The notes under the pieces were generated by a model. The model was not told the origin of the DNA and made no database searches. It worked only from the letters and a program-made list of their open reading frames with translations. Shown in pieces: positions 31,588 to 40,506 of a stretch of 64,000 nt of DNA. Every line of letters starts with the position of its first letter. Position 1 is the stretch's first letter. Both the position numbers and the translations under genes were made by a program. This DNA comes from Pseudomonas sp. PDM16. GTDB taxonomy: Bacteria; Pseudomonadota; Gammaproteobacteria; Pseudomonadales; Pseudomonadaceae. The DNA lies in NCBI RefSeq assembly GCF_014851865.1, contig NZ_JACVAM010000005.1:1-64000 (forward strand). The letters run 5' to 3'.

Positions 31588-31916
31588 ACTTCTGGGTGGA
31601 AATCCTCGTCTGCGCGCTGCTCCTTCTTGGCAGTGGCTTCGTCCTCATCGGTGCCATCGGCATGCACCGCCTGCCTGACTTCTTCACCCGTCTGCATGGT
31701 CCGACCAAAGCCACCACCCTGGGTGTCGGCGGCATGATCGTCGCTTCGTTGATCTTCTTCAGCGCCGGGGAGAAGGGGCTGAGCCTGCACGAGCTGCTGA
31801 TCAGCCTGTTCCTGTTCATCAGTGCCCCAGTCAGCGCCTACATGCTGGCCAAGGCGGCAGTGTTGCAGCAGTTGCCGCTGGAGCCGAAGACCCGTGGCAA
31901 GCCCTGGGAACAGTAA
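31584..31916 (+). CDS. mrpG: Mrp Na+/H+ antiporter subunit G
   Basis: 110-residue last subunit of the antiporter, with three membrane helices and the family motif IGMHRLPDFFTRLHGPTKA (about 28-46). It overlaps mrpF as ATGA. The operon mrpA-C-D-E-F-G is therefore complete and every junction is overlapping, consistent with stoichiometric, coupled translation. Confidence 0.93.
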   Translation: MNFWVEILVCALLLLGSGFVLIGAIGMHRLPDFFTRLHGPTKATTLGVGGMIVASLIFFSAGEKGLSLHELLISLFLFISAPVSAYMLAKAAVLQQLPLEPKTRGKPWEQ

Positions 31917-32001
31917 GCGACACAGTTTTCCCGTGCTGCTGTGCCTGTCCGCAGCGGTAGCCTGCCACCTACACTGAGTTTTTCTCGTCGAGGTGGTGGT
32001 G

Positions 32002-32907
32002 ATGGTCCGGCAGGGACGGTTCTTCGCGATGGCTTGCCTGGTGCTGGCCATGGCCCTGTGGGGCAGTTCCTTCATCGCCCTCAAGTTCGCCTTCTCCGAG
32101 TTGCCGCCGATGTGGGTGATCTTCGGCCGCATGGCCCTCGGCAGCCTGGTGTTCCTGCTGGCCTGGCGCTGGCGCGGCCGCCTCGACTACCGCCCCGGCG
32201 ACTGGCGCTATCTGCTTGCACTGGCGGCCTGCGAGCCCTGCCTGTACTTCATCTTCGAGGCCCTGGCGCTGCAGCACACCAGTGCCACCCAGGCCGGCAT
32301 GATCACTGCGCTGCTACCGCTGCTGGTGGCCACGGGCGCCTTCGTCTTTCTCCGTGAGCGAATTGCCGCCAGCACCTGGGTCGGCTTCCTGCTGGCCATG
32401 TGTGGCGCCATCTGGCTGAGTCTGGTCGGCGAGGCCGATGCCCATGCGTCAGCGCCGTTGCTGGGCAACTTCTACGAGTTCGTCGCCATCCTCTGTGCGA
32501 CCTGCTACACGCTGCTGCTGAAGTTCCTCTGCGAGCGCTACTCGCCCTTCGTCCTCACTGCCATGCAGGCGTTCATCGGCTCGCTGTTCTTCCTGCCGCT
32601 GGCGTTGGTCACCGAGCCGCTACCAAGCCAGTTCGGCCTGCTCGGCGTCGGCTCGGTGGTCTACCTCGGCGTGGTGGTCACGGTCGGCGCCTATGGCCTG
32701 TACAACTTCGGGGTCAGCCGCCTTCCGGCCAGTCAGGCCTCCGGCTTTACCAACCTGCTGCCGGTATTCACCCTGATCTTCGCCGCTCTGCTGCTGGGAG
32801 AGCGTCTGATTCCCGCGCAATACGCCGCGACCGCCTTGGTGTTCGTCGGCGTCGTGCTGAGCCAGTGGCGCAGCACAACGCCGGCACCTGCCGGCATCCT
32901 GGACTGA
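32002..32907 (+). CDS. EamA/DMT-family transporter
   Basis: 301-residue ten-helix membrane protein made of two EamA repeats: ALWGSSFIALKFAFSELPP in the first, YTLLLKFLCERYSPFVLTAMQ in the second. The C-terminal helices contain LPVFTLIFAALLLGERL. The family exports amino acids, metabolites or drugs; the substrate is not predictable. The ATG at 32002 has GAGGTGG five bases upstream; a GTG 9 bases earlier is an alternative. A PLP enzyme gene follows 10 bp later, suggesting an operon in which the transporter may export an amino-acid-related compound. Confidence 0.88.
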   Translation: MVRQGRFFAMACLVLAMALWGSSFIALKFAFSELPPMWVIFGRMALGSLVFLLAWRWRGRLDYRPGDWRYLLALAACEPCLYFIFEALALQHTSATQAGMITALLPLLVATGAFVFLRERIAASTWVGFLLAMCGAIWLSLVGEADAHASAPLLGNFYEFVAILCATCYTLLLKFLCERYSPFVLTAMQAFIGSLFFLPLALVTEPLPSQFGLLGVGSVVYLGVVVTVGAYGLYNFGVSRLPASQASGFTNLLPVFTLIFAALLLGERLIPAQYAATALVFVGVVLSQWRSTTPAPAGILD

Positions 32908-32917
32908 GGAACACGTC

Positions 32918-34009
32918 ATGAGCGATATCCGGCAGTGGACCCGCGAGGCGGTGCACATCATCGAGGCGGACTTCCAGCGCAGCGCCGATACCCACCTGAT
33001 TCCTCTGGCGCTGCCGGGCATGCCCGGCGTCGAGCTGTACTTCAAGGACGAGTCCAGCCATCCCACCGGCAGTCTCAAGCATCGCCTGGCCCGCTCGCTG
33101 TTCCTCTACGCCCTGTGCAACGGCTGGCTCAAGCCCGGCGCGCCGGTGATCGAGGCCTCCAGCGGTTCCACCGCCATCTCCGAGGCCTACTTCGCACGCC
33201 TGTTGGGGTTGCCCTTCATCGCCGTGGTGCCTGCCTCCACGGCCAAGGAGAAGCTGGCGCAGATCACCTTCTATGGCGGCCAGACCCACCTGGTCGACGA
33301 CCCCACACAGATTCACGCCGAGTCCGTGCGTCTGGCCCGCGAGAGTGGCGGCCACTTCATGGACCAGTTCACCTACGCCGAGCGTGCCACCGACTGGCGG
33401 GCGAACAACAACATCGCCGAATCGATTTTCCAGCAGATGCGCCACGAGCAGTTCCCCGAGCCGGCCTGGCTGGTGTCCAGCCCCGGCACTGGCGGCACGC
33501 TGGCTACCCTGGGCCGCTACGTGCGCTACCGCCAGTACGCCACTCGAGTGCTGTGTGCCGACGCAGAGCGCTCGGTGTTCTACGACAGCTATGTCAGCGG
33601 CGACCGCAGCCTGACCCTGGATTGCGGCTCGCGCATCGAGGGCATCGGCCGGCCGCGGGTCGAGCCGTCGTTCATGCCGCAGGTGCTGGATGCCATGTGC
33701 AAGGTGCCAGATGCGCTGTCGCTGGCCGCCATGCACTATCTGGCGCGGCGCCTGAACCGGCGGGTCGGCGCCAGCAGCGGCACCAACCTGATCGGCGCGC
33801 TGCTGGCGGCGCGGCAGATGGCCGAGACCGGCCAGCGTGGCTCGGTGGTCGCCATCCTCTGCGACGGCGGCGAGCGCTATGCCACCAGCTATTACTGCAA
33901 CACCTGGCTGGCCGAGCAGGATTATGACCTGGCGCCGCTGATCGAGGCTGTGGCGGCCTGCGCCGAACGGGGCGCCGAGCTGCCCGACCTGCCGCGGAGC
34001 GGCATATGA
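32918..34009 (+). CDS. PLP-dependent cysteine synthase-family enzyme
   Basis: 363-residue fold-type II PLP enzyme. KDESSHPTGSLKHR holds the Schiff-base lysine (Lys54). EASSGSTAISEAYFARLLG is the substrate/PLP loop and SSPGTGGTLATLGRY the phosphate-binding glycine loop. The C-terminal VGASSGTNLIGAL and DGGERYATSYY complete the core. The sequence is closer to the cysteine-desulfhydrase/cystathionine-beta-synthase-like branch than to CysK or CysM, but the exact reaction is not settled. An acetyltransferase gene overlaps its stop (ATGA). Confidence 0.85.
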   Translation: MSDIRQWTREAVHIIEADFQRSADTHLIPLALPGMPGVELYFKDESSHPTGSLKHRLARSLFLYALCNGWLKPGAPVIEASSGSTAISEAYFARLLGLPFIAVVPASTAKEKLAQITFYGGQTHLVDDPTQIHAESVRLARESGGHFMDQFTYAERATDWRANNNIAESIFQQMRHEQFPEPAWLVSSPGTGGTLATLGRYVRYRQYATRVLCADAERSVFYDSYVSGDRSLTLDCGSRIEGIGRPRVEPSFMPQVLDAMCKVPDALSLAAMHYLARRLNRRVGASSGTNLIGALLAARQMAETGQRGSVVAILCDGGERYATSYYCNTWLAEQDYDLAPLIEAVAACAERGAELPDLPRSGI

Positions 34010-34518
34010 GCGGGCGTTTTTCCAGCCGGCCGGCGCGGGGCGAGGACATCCCGGCCATGGCCGCCTTCATCTTCGAGCACGGCCCCAACCCCTGGAATTA
34101 CCTGCCGCAGGACGCCGTGCTGGCGCACCTGCAGGGCATTGCCGAGGGGGCGGTGCGGGCCAGGCTGGCGGAAGGCGATGGCGGCGAGCTGGCCGGCTTC
34201 GTCACCTTCCTGGCCAGCAGTAACTTCGAGCGCTACCAGGCGACGGAGCGCCGCGATGTACCTCAGGGCTACGTTGGCGAAGCGGTGGTGCACCGAGAGC
34301 TCGGCGGTCGCGGTCTGGGCAGTCGTCTGCTCAGGGAGGCGGTGCAGGGGCTGCGCGAGCTGGGTATCCACGACATCTACATCGAGCGCCACGAGGAGAA
34401 CGCCGGCTCGGCGGGGATGATGCGCAAGGCCGGTTTCGTCGAGGTGGCGACCTTCCCCGATCCCGAGAGGCGTAGCGCCGGTACCCGCCGTACCACGCTC
34501 TGCTACCTGCGCACCTAG
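34006..34518 (+). CDS. GNAT-family N-acetyltransferase
   Basis: 170-residue GNAT protein. The acetyl-CoA-binding motif A is EAVVHRELGGRGLGSRLLREAVQG (about 86-109, R/Q-x-x-G-x-G/A as RGLGSR), followed by the C-terminal NAGSAGMMRKAGFVEVATFPDP. The substrate is unknown. Its start overlaps the PLP-enzyme stop, so the two products probably act in the same pathway. It converges on the GAPDH gene. Confidence 0.88.
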   Translation: MSGRFSSRPARGEDIPAMAAFIFEHGPNPWNYLPQDAVLAHLQGIAEGAVRARLAEGDGGELAGFVTFLASSNFERYQATERRDVPQGYVGEAVVHRELGGRGLGSRLLREAVQGLRELGIHDIYIERHEENAGSAGMMRKAGFVEVATFPDPERRSAGTRRTTLCYLRT

Positions 34519-34548
34519 GCCGTTGTCAGGCGACTACGCCTGCGGCTT
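34517..34548. terminator. Hairpin between convergent acetyltransferase and GAPDH genes
   Basis: CAGGCG (34527-34532) pairs with CGCCTG (34537-34542) around ACTA. The stem is extended by AGGCCG/CGGCTT with a 4-base bulge, and TTTA follows on the plus strand. It overlaps the GAPDH stop codon, and probably ends the acetyltransferase transcript. Confidence 0.4.
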
Positions 34549-35541
34549 TATCCACTCCAGCAGCACATCCAGCAGACGGTTGGCGAAGGCCCATTCGTTG
34601 TCGTACCAGGCCAGTACCTTGACCAGGTTGTCGCCCTGCACCCGGGTGTGGTTGAGATCGACCACGCAGGACACCGGGTAGCCGTTGAAGTCCGAAGACA
34701 CCAGCGGCAGGTCGTTGCACTCCATCACTCCCAGCGGCAGCTGGCGCGCGGCCTTCTGCAGGGTGTCGTTGATCGCTTCGCGGCTGGTTGGGTGCTCGCT
34801 GGTGAAGGTCAGGTCGAGCAGCGACACGTTGGCGGTCGGTACGCGCACCGCCATACCATCGAGGCGGCCGTCCAGCTCGGGGATCACCAGGCCGATGGTC
34901 TTGGCCGCTCCAGTGCTGGTGGGAATCATCGACTGGGGGGCGGCACGGGCGCGATACAGGTCGTTGTGGGTCTTGTCGAGCAGGTTCTGGTCGTTGGTGT
35001 AGGCATGCACCGTGGTCATCAGGCCCTGCTTGATGCCCACTGCGGTGTGCAGCACCTGAGCCAGTGGCGCCAGGCAGTTGGTGGTGCAGGAGGCATTCGA
35101 GACGATCTGCTGGTTGCCCAACAGGTGGTGGTTGACGCCGTAGACCACCGTCAGGTCGGCGCTGTCCAGCGGGTGCGAAAGCAATACCCGTGGCGCGCCG
35201 GCAGCCAGGTGCTGTTCGGCCAGGGCACGTTTCTTCGACTTGCCGGTGCAGTCCACCACCACATCCACCGCGAGTTGCCCCCATGGCAGTTGGGTGAAGT
35301 CTTTCTGGCTGATCAGGCGGATCGGCTGGCCATCCACCTGCAGGGTGTCGTCGTGCAGCTCTACCTGGCCGACGAAGCGGCCGAAAGTGGAGTCGAAGCG
35401 GGTCAAGTGAGCGAGGGTGCCGAAATCGCCGATCTCATTGATCGCCTCAATCCGCAACTGGCTTTGCAGTCCGCGCTCGAACAAGGCACGCAGCAGGGCG
35501 CGACCGATGCGCCCGTATCCGTTCAGGGCAATGCGCAGCAT
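34534..35541 (-). CDS. gap: Glyceraldehyde-3-phosphate dehydrogenase family protein, type I
   Basis: 335-residue dehydrogenase. The N-terminal Rossmann motif is NGYGRIGRALLRAL (7-20), the active-site cysteine is Cys152 in SNASCTTNC, and the C-terminal signature is WYDNEWAFANRLLD. The segments STGAAKTIGLVIPELDGRL and AYTNDQN are GAPDH-like, while the N terminus (ALNGYGRIGR, AINEIGD with Glu36) also recalls erythrose-4-phosphate dehydrogenase. GAPDH is favoured; Epd remains possible. The ATG at 35541 follows a GGAGG site. No glycolytic genes are adjacent, so this may be a secondary isozyme. Confidence 0.85.
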   Translation of the reverse strand: MLRIALNGYGRIGRALLRALFERGLQSQLRIEAINEIGDFGTLAHLTRFDSTFGRFVGQVELHDDTLQVDGQPIRLISQKDFTQLPWGQLAVDVVVDCTGKSKKRALAEQHLAAGAPRVLLSHPLDSADLTVVYGVNHHLLGNQQIVSNASCTTNCLAPLAQVLHTAVGIKQGLMTTVHAYTNDQNLLDKTHNDLYRARAAPQSMIPTSTGAAKTIGLVIPELDGRLDGMAVRVPTANVSLLDLTFTSEHPTSREAINDTLQKAARQLPLGVMECNDLPLVSSDFNGYPVSCVVDLNHTRVQGDNLVKVLAWYDNEWAFANRLLDVLLEWIKPQA

Positions 35542-35652
35542 GGCAGCCTCCGGCTGTCTGGGGTCCACGTTCAGAATAGGTGGACCGGCCACCCCGCGAA
35601 AGCGAGGCGCGGCCGGAGTCCGGAGACCATAGCTGCCGCAGCGCTATATGGC

Positions 35653-36327
35653 TTAGCGACTGCGCGCGCCGCCGAAGGACGCGCAGCCGCGCAGAACCTC
35701 GTCGTTCAGCCGCAGCTCTGCTCCGAGATGCTGGATGGTGCCGCTCATGTCGTCGACGCAATGTTGTGGCGTCAGCCATAGCTCCAGGCGCTGGCCGTTG
35801 GCCTCGCTGCTGAGGCTCGAACTGCCGCCTGGTAGCTGTTCTTCGAGATAGGGAACCGCCAAGGGTGGTTGCCCCGGACGCAGCAGTACGAGGCCAGGCT
35901 CGCTCACGCCCAGGCTCCAGTCCGGCTCGTGGCCGCTGGCACGCAGCAGCAGGCGGTCGAAGCCTGGGTCTTCGCAGTCGGGCCCCTCGTTCTGCAGGCG
36001 GTAGACCTGCTCCAGATGCAGCTCGCCATCCAGATCGGCCCGCTTGCTCCCCTGGGGGCGGCCGCGCAGATCGACGAACAGGCTCTCGCCGCCATCGTCC
36101 AGTAGATTGCGGGCATCACGCAGGGTGTCCTCGCTGCCCTCCTTGACCAGGGCGATGCGGCGGAGCTCGCCACAGGGCGTGAGGATCAGGCGATCCTGCT
36201 CCAGGCTAAGCTGCCCCTGCAGGCGCTGAGCGGGGATAGGGGGCGGGGCGGGATTGTAGACTTCGAACAGCTGGCAGCCGGCGAACAGCGGCAGCACGGC
36301 AAACAGCAGCGAGCGGGCACGGGTCAT
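35653..36327 (-). CDS. Putative lipoprotein (COG3650-like)
   Basis: 224-residue predicted lipoprotein. The signal peptide MTRARSLLFAVLPLFAGC has its lipobox Cys at 18. The mature protein is soluble. A second half resembling the MliC/META-like small beta domains (GHEPDWSLGVSEPGLVLLRP, LWLTPQHCVDDMSG) suggests a COG3650-type periplasmic lipoprotein. The tripartite pattern GHEPDW and the Cys pairs would fit an envelope stress or copper-related role, but none is established here. It is monocistronic and downstream-adjacent to the GAPDH gene in the same direction. Confidence 0.75.
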   Translation of the reverse strand: MTRARSLLFAVLPLFAGCQLFEVYNPAPPPIPAQRLQGQLSLEQDRLILTPCGELRRIALVKEGSEDTLRDARNLLDDGGESLFVDLRGRPQGSKRADLDGELHLEQVYRLQNEGPDCEDPGFDRLLLRASGHEPDWSLGVSEPGLVLLRPGQPPLAVPYLEEQLPGGSSSLSSEANGQRLELWLTPQHCVDDMSGTIQHLGAELRLNDEVLRGCASFGGARSR

Positions 36328-36458
36328 GAAGGCTCTCCTTGCGAGTGCGGCCAACTTACCCAGCCCGGCGCGCCAGCTCAAGCGCTGAAACGTGCTGCGA
36401 GCTTGTATAGTCTTGACCATGCAGCCATTCTCAAGACACGTTCGCCGTGAGTGTGACC

Positions 36459-37541
36459 ATGGATAGAAGCACCGGCTCCGGTCTGTCGTTTGCCAAACGG
36501 ATCTACCTGCCACGGAGCATCGGCCTCGGGATCGGTTTCTTCTGTGTTGCTGCAGCGCTCTGGCCGCTGCGGCCCGCTCCCTGGCTATGGGCGTTGCTGG
36601 TGTTCAATGGTTTTCTCTGGCCGCATTTGGCTTATCAACTGGCACGCCTCTCTTCCTCGCCTTACAAGGCCGAGCAGCGCAATCTGCTGATCGACTCGGT
36701 ATTCGGCGGCTTCTGGGCGGCATCCATGCAGTTCAATGCGCTGCCGACCGTGACCATCCTGGCGATGATGGCGATGAACAACATAGCGGCAGGTGGAGGG
36801 CGCTTCTTCCTTAGGGGCTGCCTGGCCATGTTCATTGGTAGCGGGCTGGCGTTCCTACTGTTCGGCCCGGCCTTCCAACCCGACACCAGCATGCCGCAAC
36901 TGTATGCGTGCCTGCCGATGCTGATTCTCTACCCGCTGGCGCTAGGCTGGGTCAGCTACCGGCTGAGCATCAAGCTGGCCCAGCACAAGCAAGCCCTGCG
37001 CGCCGCCAGCCGCACCGACAGCCTGACTCGACTGTTCAATCATGGCTACTGGCAGGACCTGCTGCAGAGTGAGTTCATCAAGTGCAGGAACGGCCAGCAG
37101 CGTGGCACCGTGGCGTTGATCGACGTGGATCATTTCAAGCAGATAAACGATCACCACGGCCATCTGGTCGGCGATAGCGTGCTGCGTCTGCTCAGCGAGA
37201 GGCTGGTGCTGGGCCTGCGCCAGGAAGACATGGCTGGCCGTTACGGTGGCGACGAGTTCTGCGTGATCCTGCCCAATACGCCGCTGGTGCTGGCGGGCGA
37301 GGTGATGGAGCGCCTGCGCCAGGAGCTGGCCGAGATCCGCAGCCCCCTGGCACCCGGTCTACGCATCACCCTGAGCATCGGCCTGGCCGGCTACAGCCCG
37401 TTCCAGCTGGATGCCAGCCAGTGGCTCAACGCTGCCGATCAGGCGCTCTATCAGGCCAAGAGCCGGGGGCGCGACCAGGTGGTGATGGCCAGCGAGGCTG
37501 AGGTCGTCGGTGACGAGGAGCGGACACCGCCGGGAGCCTGA
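36459..37541 (+). CDS. MASE2-domain diguanylate cyclase
   Basis: 360-residue membrane c-di-GMP synthase. The N-terminal MASE2 sensory domain (about 15-170, several helices; FAKRIYLPRSIGLG is characteristic) precedes a GGDEF domain. The active-site loop GGDEF is at 263-267, with an allosteric inhibitory RxxD (Arg254-Asp257) exactly five residues before it. Both features predict an active, product-inhibited cyclase. A GTG at 36447 is an alternative start adding four residues. It is divergent from the lipoprotein gene. Confidence 0.92.
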   Translation: MDRSTGSGLSFAKRIYLPRSIGLGIGFFCVAAALWPLRPAPWLWALLVFNGFLWPHLAYQLARLSSSPYKAEQRNLLIDSVFGGFWAASMQFNALPTVTILAMMAMNNIAAGGGRFFLRGCLAMFIGSGLAFLLFGPAFQPDTSMPQLYACLPMLILYPLALGWVSYRLSIKLAQHKQALRAASRTDSLTRLFNHGYWQDLLQSEFIKCRNGQQRGTVALIDVDHFKQINDHHGHLVGDSVLRLLSERLVLGLRQEDMAGRYGGDEFCVILPNTPLVLAGEVMERLRQELAEIRSPLAPGLRITLSIGLAGYSPFQLDASQWLNAADQALYQAKSRGRDQVVMASEAEVVGDEERTPPGA

Positions 37542-37601
37542 GTTCCCAGCGAGCGCCAGCCGTGGCAGGCTATTGGCCTTTTCATCCGCACGGGAATGCC
37601 C

Positions 37602-38243
37602 ATGTCCAGCGCCACCGAAGGCTTCGAGCCGCTCAACGCCACCGAGGTACGCATCCTCGGCTGCCTGATCGAGAAGCAGGCCACCACACCGGAAACCTAT
37701 CCGCTGACCCTCAACTCGCTGGTCCTGGCGTGCAACCAGAAGACCAGCCGCGAGCCGCTGATGAACCTCACCGAGGGCCAGGTTGGCCAGGCGCTGCGTG
37801 CGCTGGAAGGGCGCGGCTTGACCCGCCTGGTGATGGGCGGACGGGCCGATCGCTGGGAGCATCGGGTGGACAAGGCCCTGGAACTGGTCAAGCCACAGCA
37901 GGCGCTGGTCGGACTGTTGTTCCTGCGCGGGCCGCAGACCATCAATGAGCTGCTCACACGCAGCAACCGCCTGTACCAGTTCGAGGATGCCGCCGAGGTG
38001 CAGCACCAGCTGGAGCGCCTGATCGGACGCGAGCAGGCCAGCCTGCTTCCGCGTCAGAGCGGCCAGCGAGAGGACCGCTACATGCACCTGCTGGGCGAGG
38101 CAGGCGATCTGGAGGCCCTGCTGGCTGCCCGTCAGAGCGATGCTCCGGTCCGCGGTGGTAGCGACGATGCTCGCATCGCCGAGCTGGAGGCTCGTATCAG
38201 CGCCCTGGAAGAGCGCCTGGCACGCCTTGAGGAACGCGCATGA
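37602..38243 (+). CDS. YceH/DUF480-family protein
   Basis: 213-residue member of the DUF480 (YceH) family. It has duplicated winged-helix-like halves (LNATEVRILGCLIEKQATTPETYPLTLNSL; ALVGLLFLRGPQTINELLTRS) and a C-terminal coiled coil (ARIAELEARISALEERLARLEERA). The molecular role is not established; the fold suggests nucleic-acid or protein binding. The ATG at 37602 has GGGA six to seven bases upstream; an in-frame ATG at 37596 is too close to it. It overlaps the next gene as ATGA, forming a three-gene operon. Confidence 0.88.
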   Translation: MSSATEGFEPLNATEVRILGCLIEKQATTPETYPLTLNSLVLACNQKTSREPLMNLTEGQVGQALRALEGRGLTRLVMGGRADRWEHRVDKALELVKPQQALVGLLFLRGPQTINELLTRSNRLYQFEDAAEVQHQLERLIGREQASLLPRQSGQREDRYMHLLGEAGDLEALLAARQSDAPVRGGSDDARIAELEARISALEERLARLEERA

Positions 38244-38539
38244 GCCTGCTCGACGATCTGCGAGGCGCCGACATGCTGCTGGTCGACGGCCTGCATGCCT
38301 GGCAGTTCGGACTGGAGGAGCAGGCGCAGGGTGAACAACTGCAACTCAGCGTCGAGTGCATGGATGGGCGCACCCGGCGCGTCTGGAACTTCAGCGCTAC
38401 GGCAGTGGCAGCGGCCGTGGCTACAGGCGGGGCGGGCGGCTGGCGAGTTCGAAGCGCTGAGGGTGAGCACGAGCTGATCTGCCTGGGTGCCATCAGTGCC
38501 AGTAACGATGAGAGCGACGAGGGAGAAGGCGAGCCGTGA
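38240..38539 (+). CDS. Hypothetical protein (possibly DUF5629)
   Basis: 99-residue soluble acidic protein (LLVDGLHAWQFGLEEQ, SVECMDGRTRRVWNFSATAV). I connect it, without certainty, with the small Pseudomonas-restricted DUF5629 family. It has no signal peptide or membrane segment. It is translationally coupled on both sides, overlapping YceH by ATGA and the DUF488 gene by GTGA, which is good evidence that it is a real gene. Confidence 0.75.
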   Translation: MSLLDDLRGADMLLVDGLHAWQFGLEEQAQGEQLQLSVECMDGRTRRVWNFSATAVAAAVATGGAGGWRVRSAEGEHELICLGAISASNDESDEGEGEP

Positions 38540-38928
38540 TTCGCTGCAAGCGAATCTACGAGCCGGTCGCTGCCGATGATGGCGAGCGAGTGCTGGTCGA
38601 CCGCCTGTGGCCGCGTGGTTGCAAGAAAGAGAGTCTCGGCCTGAGTGCCTGGCTCAAGGAGGTGGCGCCGTCTGAGGCACTGCGCAAGAGCTTCTGCCAT
38701 GACCCGGCGCTGTTCGATGAGTTTCGCCTGCTCTATCGCGGCGAGCTGGCTGCCCACCCGGAGCATTGGCAGGGCCTGCTGGCGGCGGCGGAGCGAGGCA
38801 CCTTGACCCTGCTGTTCGCCGCCCGCGAGGAACGCTTCAACAACGCATGGGTACTGGCCGAGTTCCTCGAGGACGAGCTTGAACGGCGTGGCCCATCCAG
38901 CTCGCCGGTGTGTTACGCCGATCTGTAG
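38536..38928 (+). CDS. DUF488 family protein (YeaO-like)
   Basis: 130-residue DUF488 protein. The hallmark N-terminal segment is RVLVDRLWPRGCKKESLGLSAWLKEVAPS (about 17-45), followed by RKSFCHDPALFDEFRLLYRGEL and LTLLFAAREERFNNA. The biochemical role of the family is unknown. The GTG start at 38536 overlaps the preceding stop. It ends the yceH-like operon and is followed by a GNRA-loop hairpin. Confidence 0.88.
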   Translation: MIRCKRIYEPVAADDGERVLVDRLWPRGCKKESLGLSAWLKEVAPSEALRKSFCHDPALFDEFRLLYRGELAAHPEHWQGLLAAAERGTLTLLFAAREERFNNAWVLAEFLEDELERRGPSSSPVCYADL

Positions 38929-38934
38929 CACATC

Positions 38935-38950
38935 GGGCGCGAAAGCGCCC
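38935..38950. terminator. Hairpin between convergent DUF488 and BepA-like genes
   Basis: GGGCGC (38935-38940) and GCGCCC (38945-38950) form a perfect stem capped by a GAAA tetraloop just after the DUF488 stop. No T tract follows, so it may protect a 3' end more than terminate transcription. Confidence 0.45.
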
Positions 38951-38974
38951 CGTCCTCCGGCATAGGACCTGACG

Positions 38975-40411
38975 TCAGCGCATCATCTTGTCGAGTGCGC
39001 GCTTCTCTTCGGTCAACTCCTGCTGGCGCGCGTCGATCCGGGATGCCAGGGGGAAGTTGCTGCTGGCGCGCCGCTTGGCCAGATCGAGCTGCTGCAGCGC
39101 CTGGTCGTAGTCACCCACGAGGGCGAAGAATTCGGCACGCGCCTGGTGGAGCCCGACGATGTGGCGGTTGAGCCCGCGTACTTCAGCGACCTGATACCAG
39201 ATATCCGGATCATTACCGCGGCGCTTGAGCAGTTCGTCGAGCGCCACCTCGGCTTCCTTGGTCTGGTTCTGCTTGAGCATCAGATCGATGCGGGCCTGCT
39301 CGAGCGGGTAGCTGTCCGGGAAGATCACACGCATGCGATCGATCCGTTGGCGAGCGTCTGCGAGGCGATTGGCGGCCTCGTCCAGGTCGATCATGGCCAG
39401 ATTGTAGGTGAGGTCGTCGGGTTCGCCTTTCAGTAGCTCGTCCAGCTCCTGGCGCGCCTCTCCAAGGCGCCCTCCCTTGGTCTGGGCGATGGCCAGGCCA
39501 TAGCGGGCGGCGTCCAGCTTCGGGTTGCTGTCGAGCATCGCCCTGAAACGTTTGGCGGCAATACCCGGTGTTTCCTCGAAGATGAGCTGTACGCGAGCGC
39601 GCATCAGTTGGTAGCGCAGGCTGTCTTCGACACCCTTGCTCGGGTACTGCTCGGCGCGGTTGCGGGTATCGGCGATACGGGATTCGGTGACCGGGTGGGT
39701 CAGCAGGAACTCCGGTGGTTTCGAGTCGTAGCGGTACTGGCGCATCAGGCGTTCGAACATGCTGGGCATGGCGCGCGGGTCGTAGCCGGCCTTCTCCAGG
39801 TTGAGCAAGCCGATGCGGTCCGCCTCCTGTTCGTTCTGCCGGGAGAAGCGCCTCTGCTCCTGAATGGCCGCAGCCTGGGTCGACATGATGGCCGCCATGC
39901 CTGCATCGCCGGCGCCCGCTGCCGCGGCGACGATACCTGCCAGCAGCGCGGCCATCATGGGCACCTGCATGCGCTGCTGGGCTTCCAGGCCGCGTGCGAA
40001 GTGTCGTTGTGAAAGGTGCGCCAGTTCGTGGGCCATGACCGAGGCATATTCGGCTTCGGTTTGTGCATGTAGCAGCAGACCGCCATTGACGCCGACGATG
40101 CCGCCCGGTGCCGCGAAGGCGTTGATCTGCGGGCTGTTGAGCAGGACGAACTCCAGGCGTCGATCCTCCAGCTGACTGGTTTCCGCCAGCCGGTAGACAC
40201 TGGTCTCGACATAGTCCTTGATCTGCGGGTCGGACAGCTGATCGACCTGGCCGCGCAGAACGCTGAGCCAGGCGCGGCCAAGGCGGTGCTCCTGTTCTGG
40301 CGAGACGATGGAGGAGCTTGCGTCGCCCAGTGCGGGCAGGTCGCTGGCGCCGATCGGCAGGGCGGCACAGAGGCAGGCGAGAGCGAGCAGGGAAGGGCGC
40401 AGAAGGTTCAT
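38975..40411 (-). CDS. bepA: M48 metalloprotease with TPR repeats, BepA-like
   Basis: 478-residue periplasmic protease/chaperone of outer-membrane assembly. A signal peptide ends around LPIGAS (about 23). The M48 domain carries zinc motif HELAH (128-132) and the downstream EQEADRIG helix with the third ligand. The C-terminal half (about 285-470) contains TPR-like repeats such as RLGEARQELDELLKGEPDDL and GDYDQALQQLDLAKR. In E. coli, BepA degrades stalled LptD and BamA substrates. The ATG at 40411 gives a proper signal peptide. It is divergent from the tusA-like gene. Confidence 0.9.
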   Translation of the reverse strand: MNLLRPSLLALACLCAALPIGASDLPALGDASSSIVSPEQEHRLGRAWLSVLRGQVDQLSDPQIKDYVETSVYRLAETSQLEDRRLEFVLLNSPQINAFAAPGGIVGVNGGLLLHAQTEAEYASVMAHELAHLSQRHFARGLEAQQRMQVPMMAALLAGIVAAAAGAGDAGMAAIMSTQAAAIQEQRRFSRQNEQEADRIGLLNLEKAGYDPRAMPSMFERLMRQYRYDSKPPEFLLTHPVTESRIADTRNRAEQYPSKGVEDSLRYQLMRARVQLIFEETPGIAAKRFRAMLDSNPKLDAARYGLAIAQTKGGRLGEARQELDELLKGEPDDLTYNLAMIDLDEAANRLADARQRIDRMRVIFPDSYPLEQARIDLMLKQNQTKEAEVALDELLKRRGNDPDIWYQVAEVRGLNRHIVGLHQARAEFFALVGDYDQALQQLDLAKRRASSNFPLASRIDARQQELTEEKRALDKMMR

Positions 40412-40506
40412 GCACTGGGCTCATGATCGAAAGCTCTACTGTAGCCGGCCGGCCGCTCTACTGGCCAGGGTTGCGGTATTCTTGCCGACCCTCAAGGAGG
40501 CTGATC

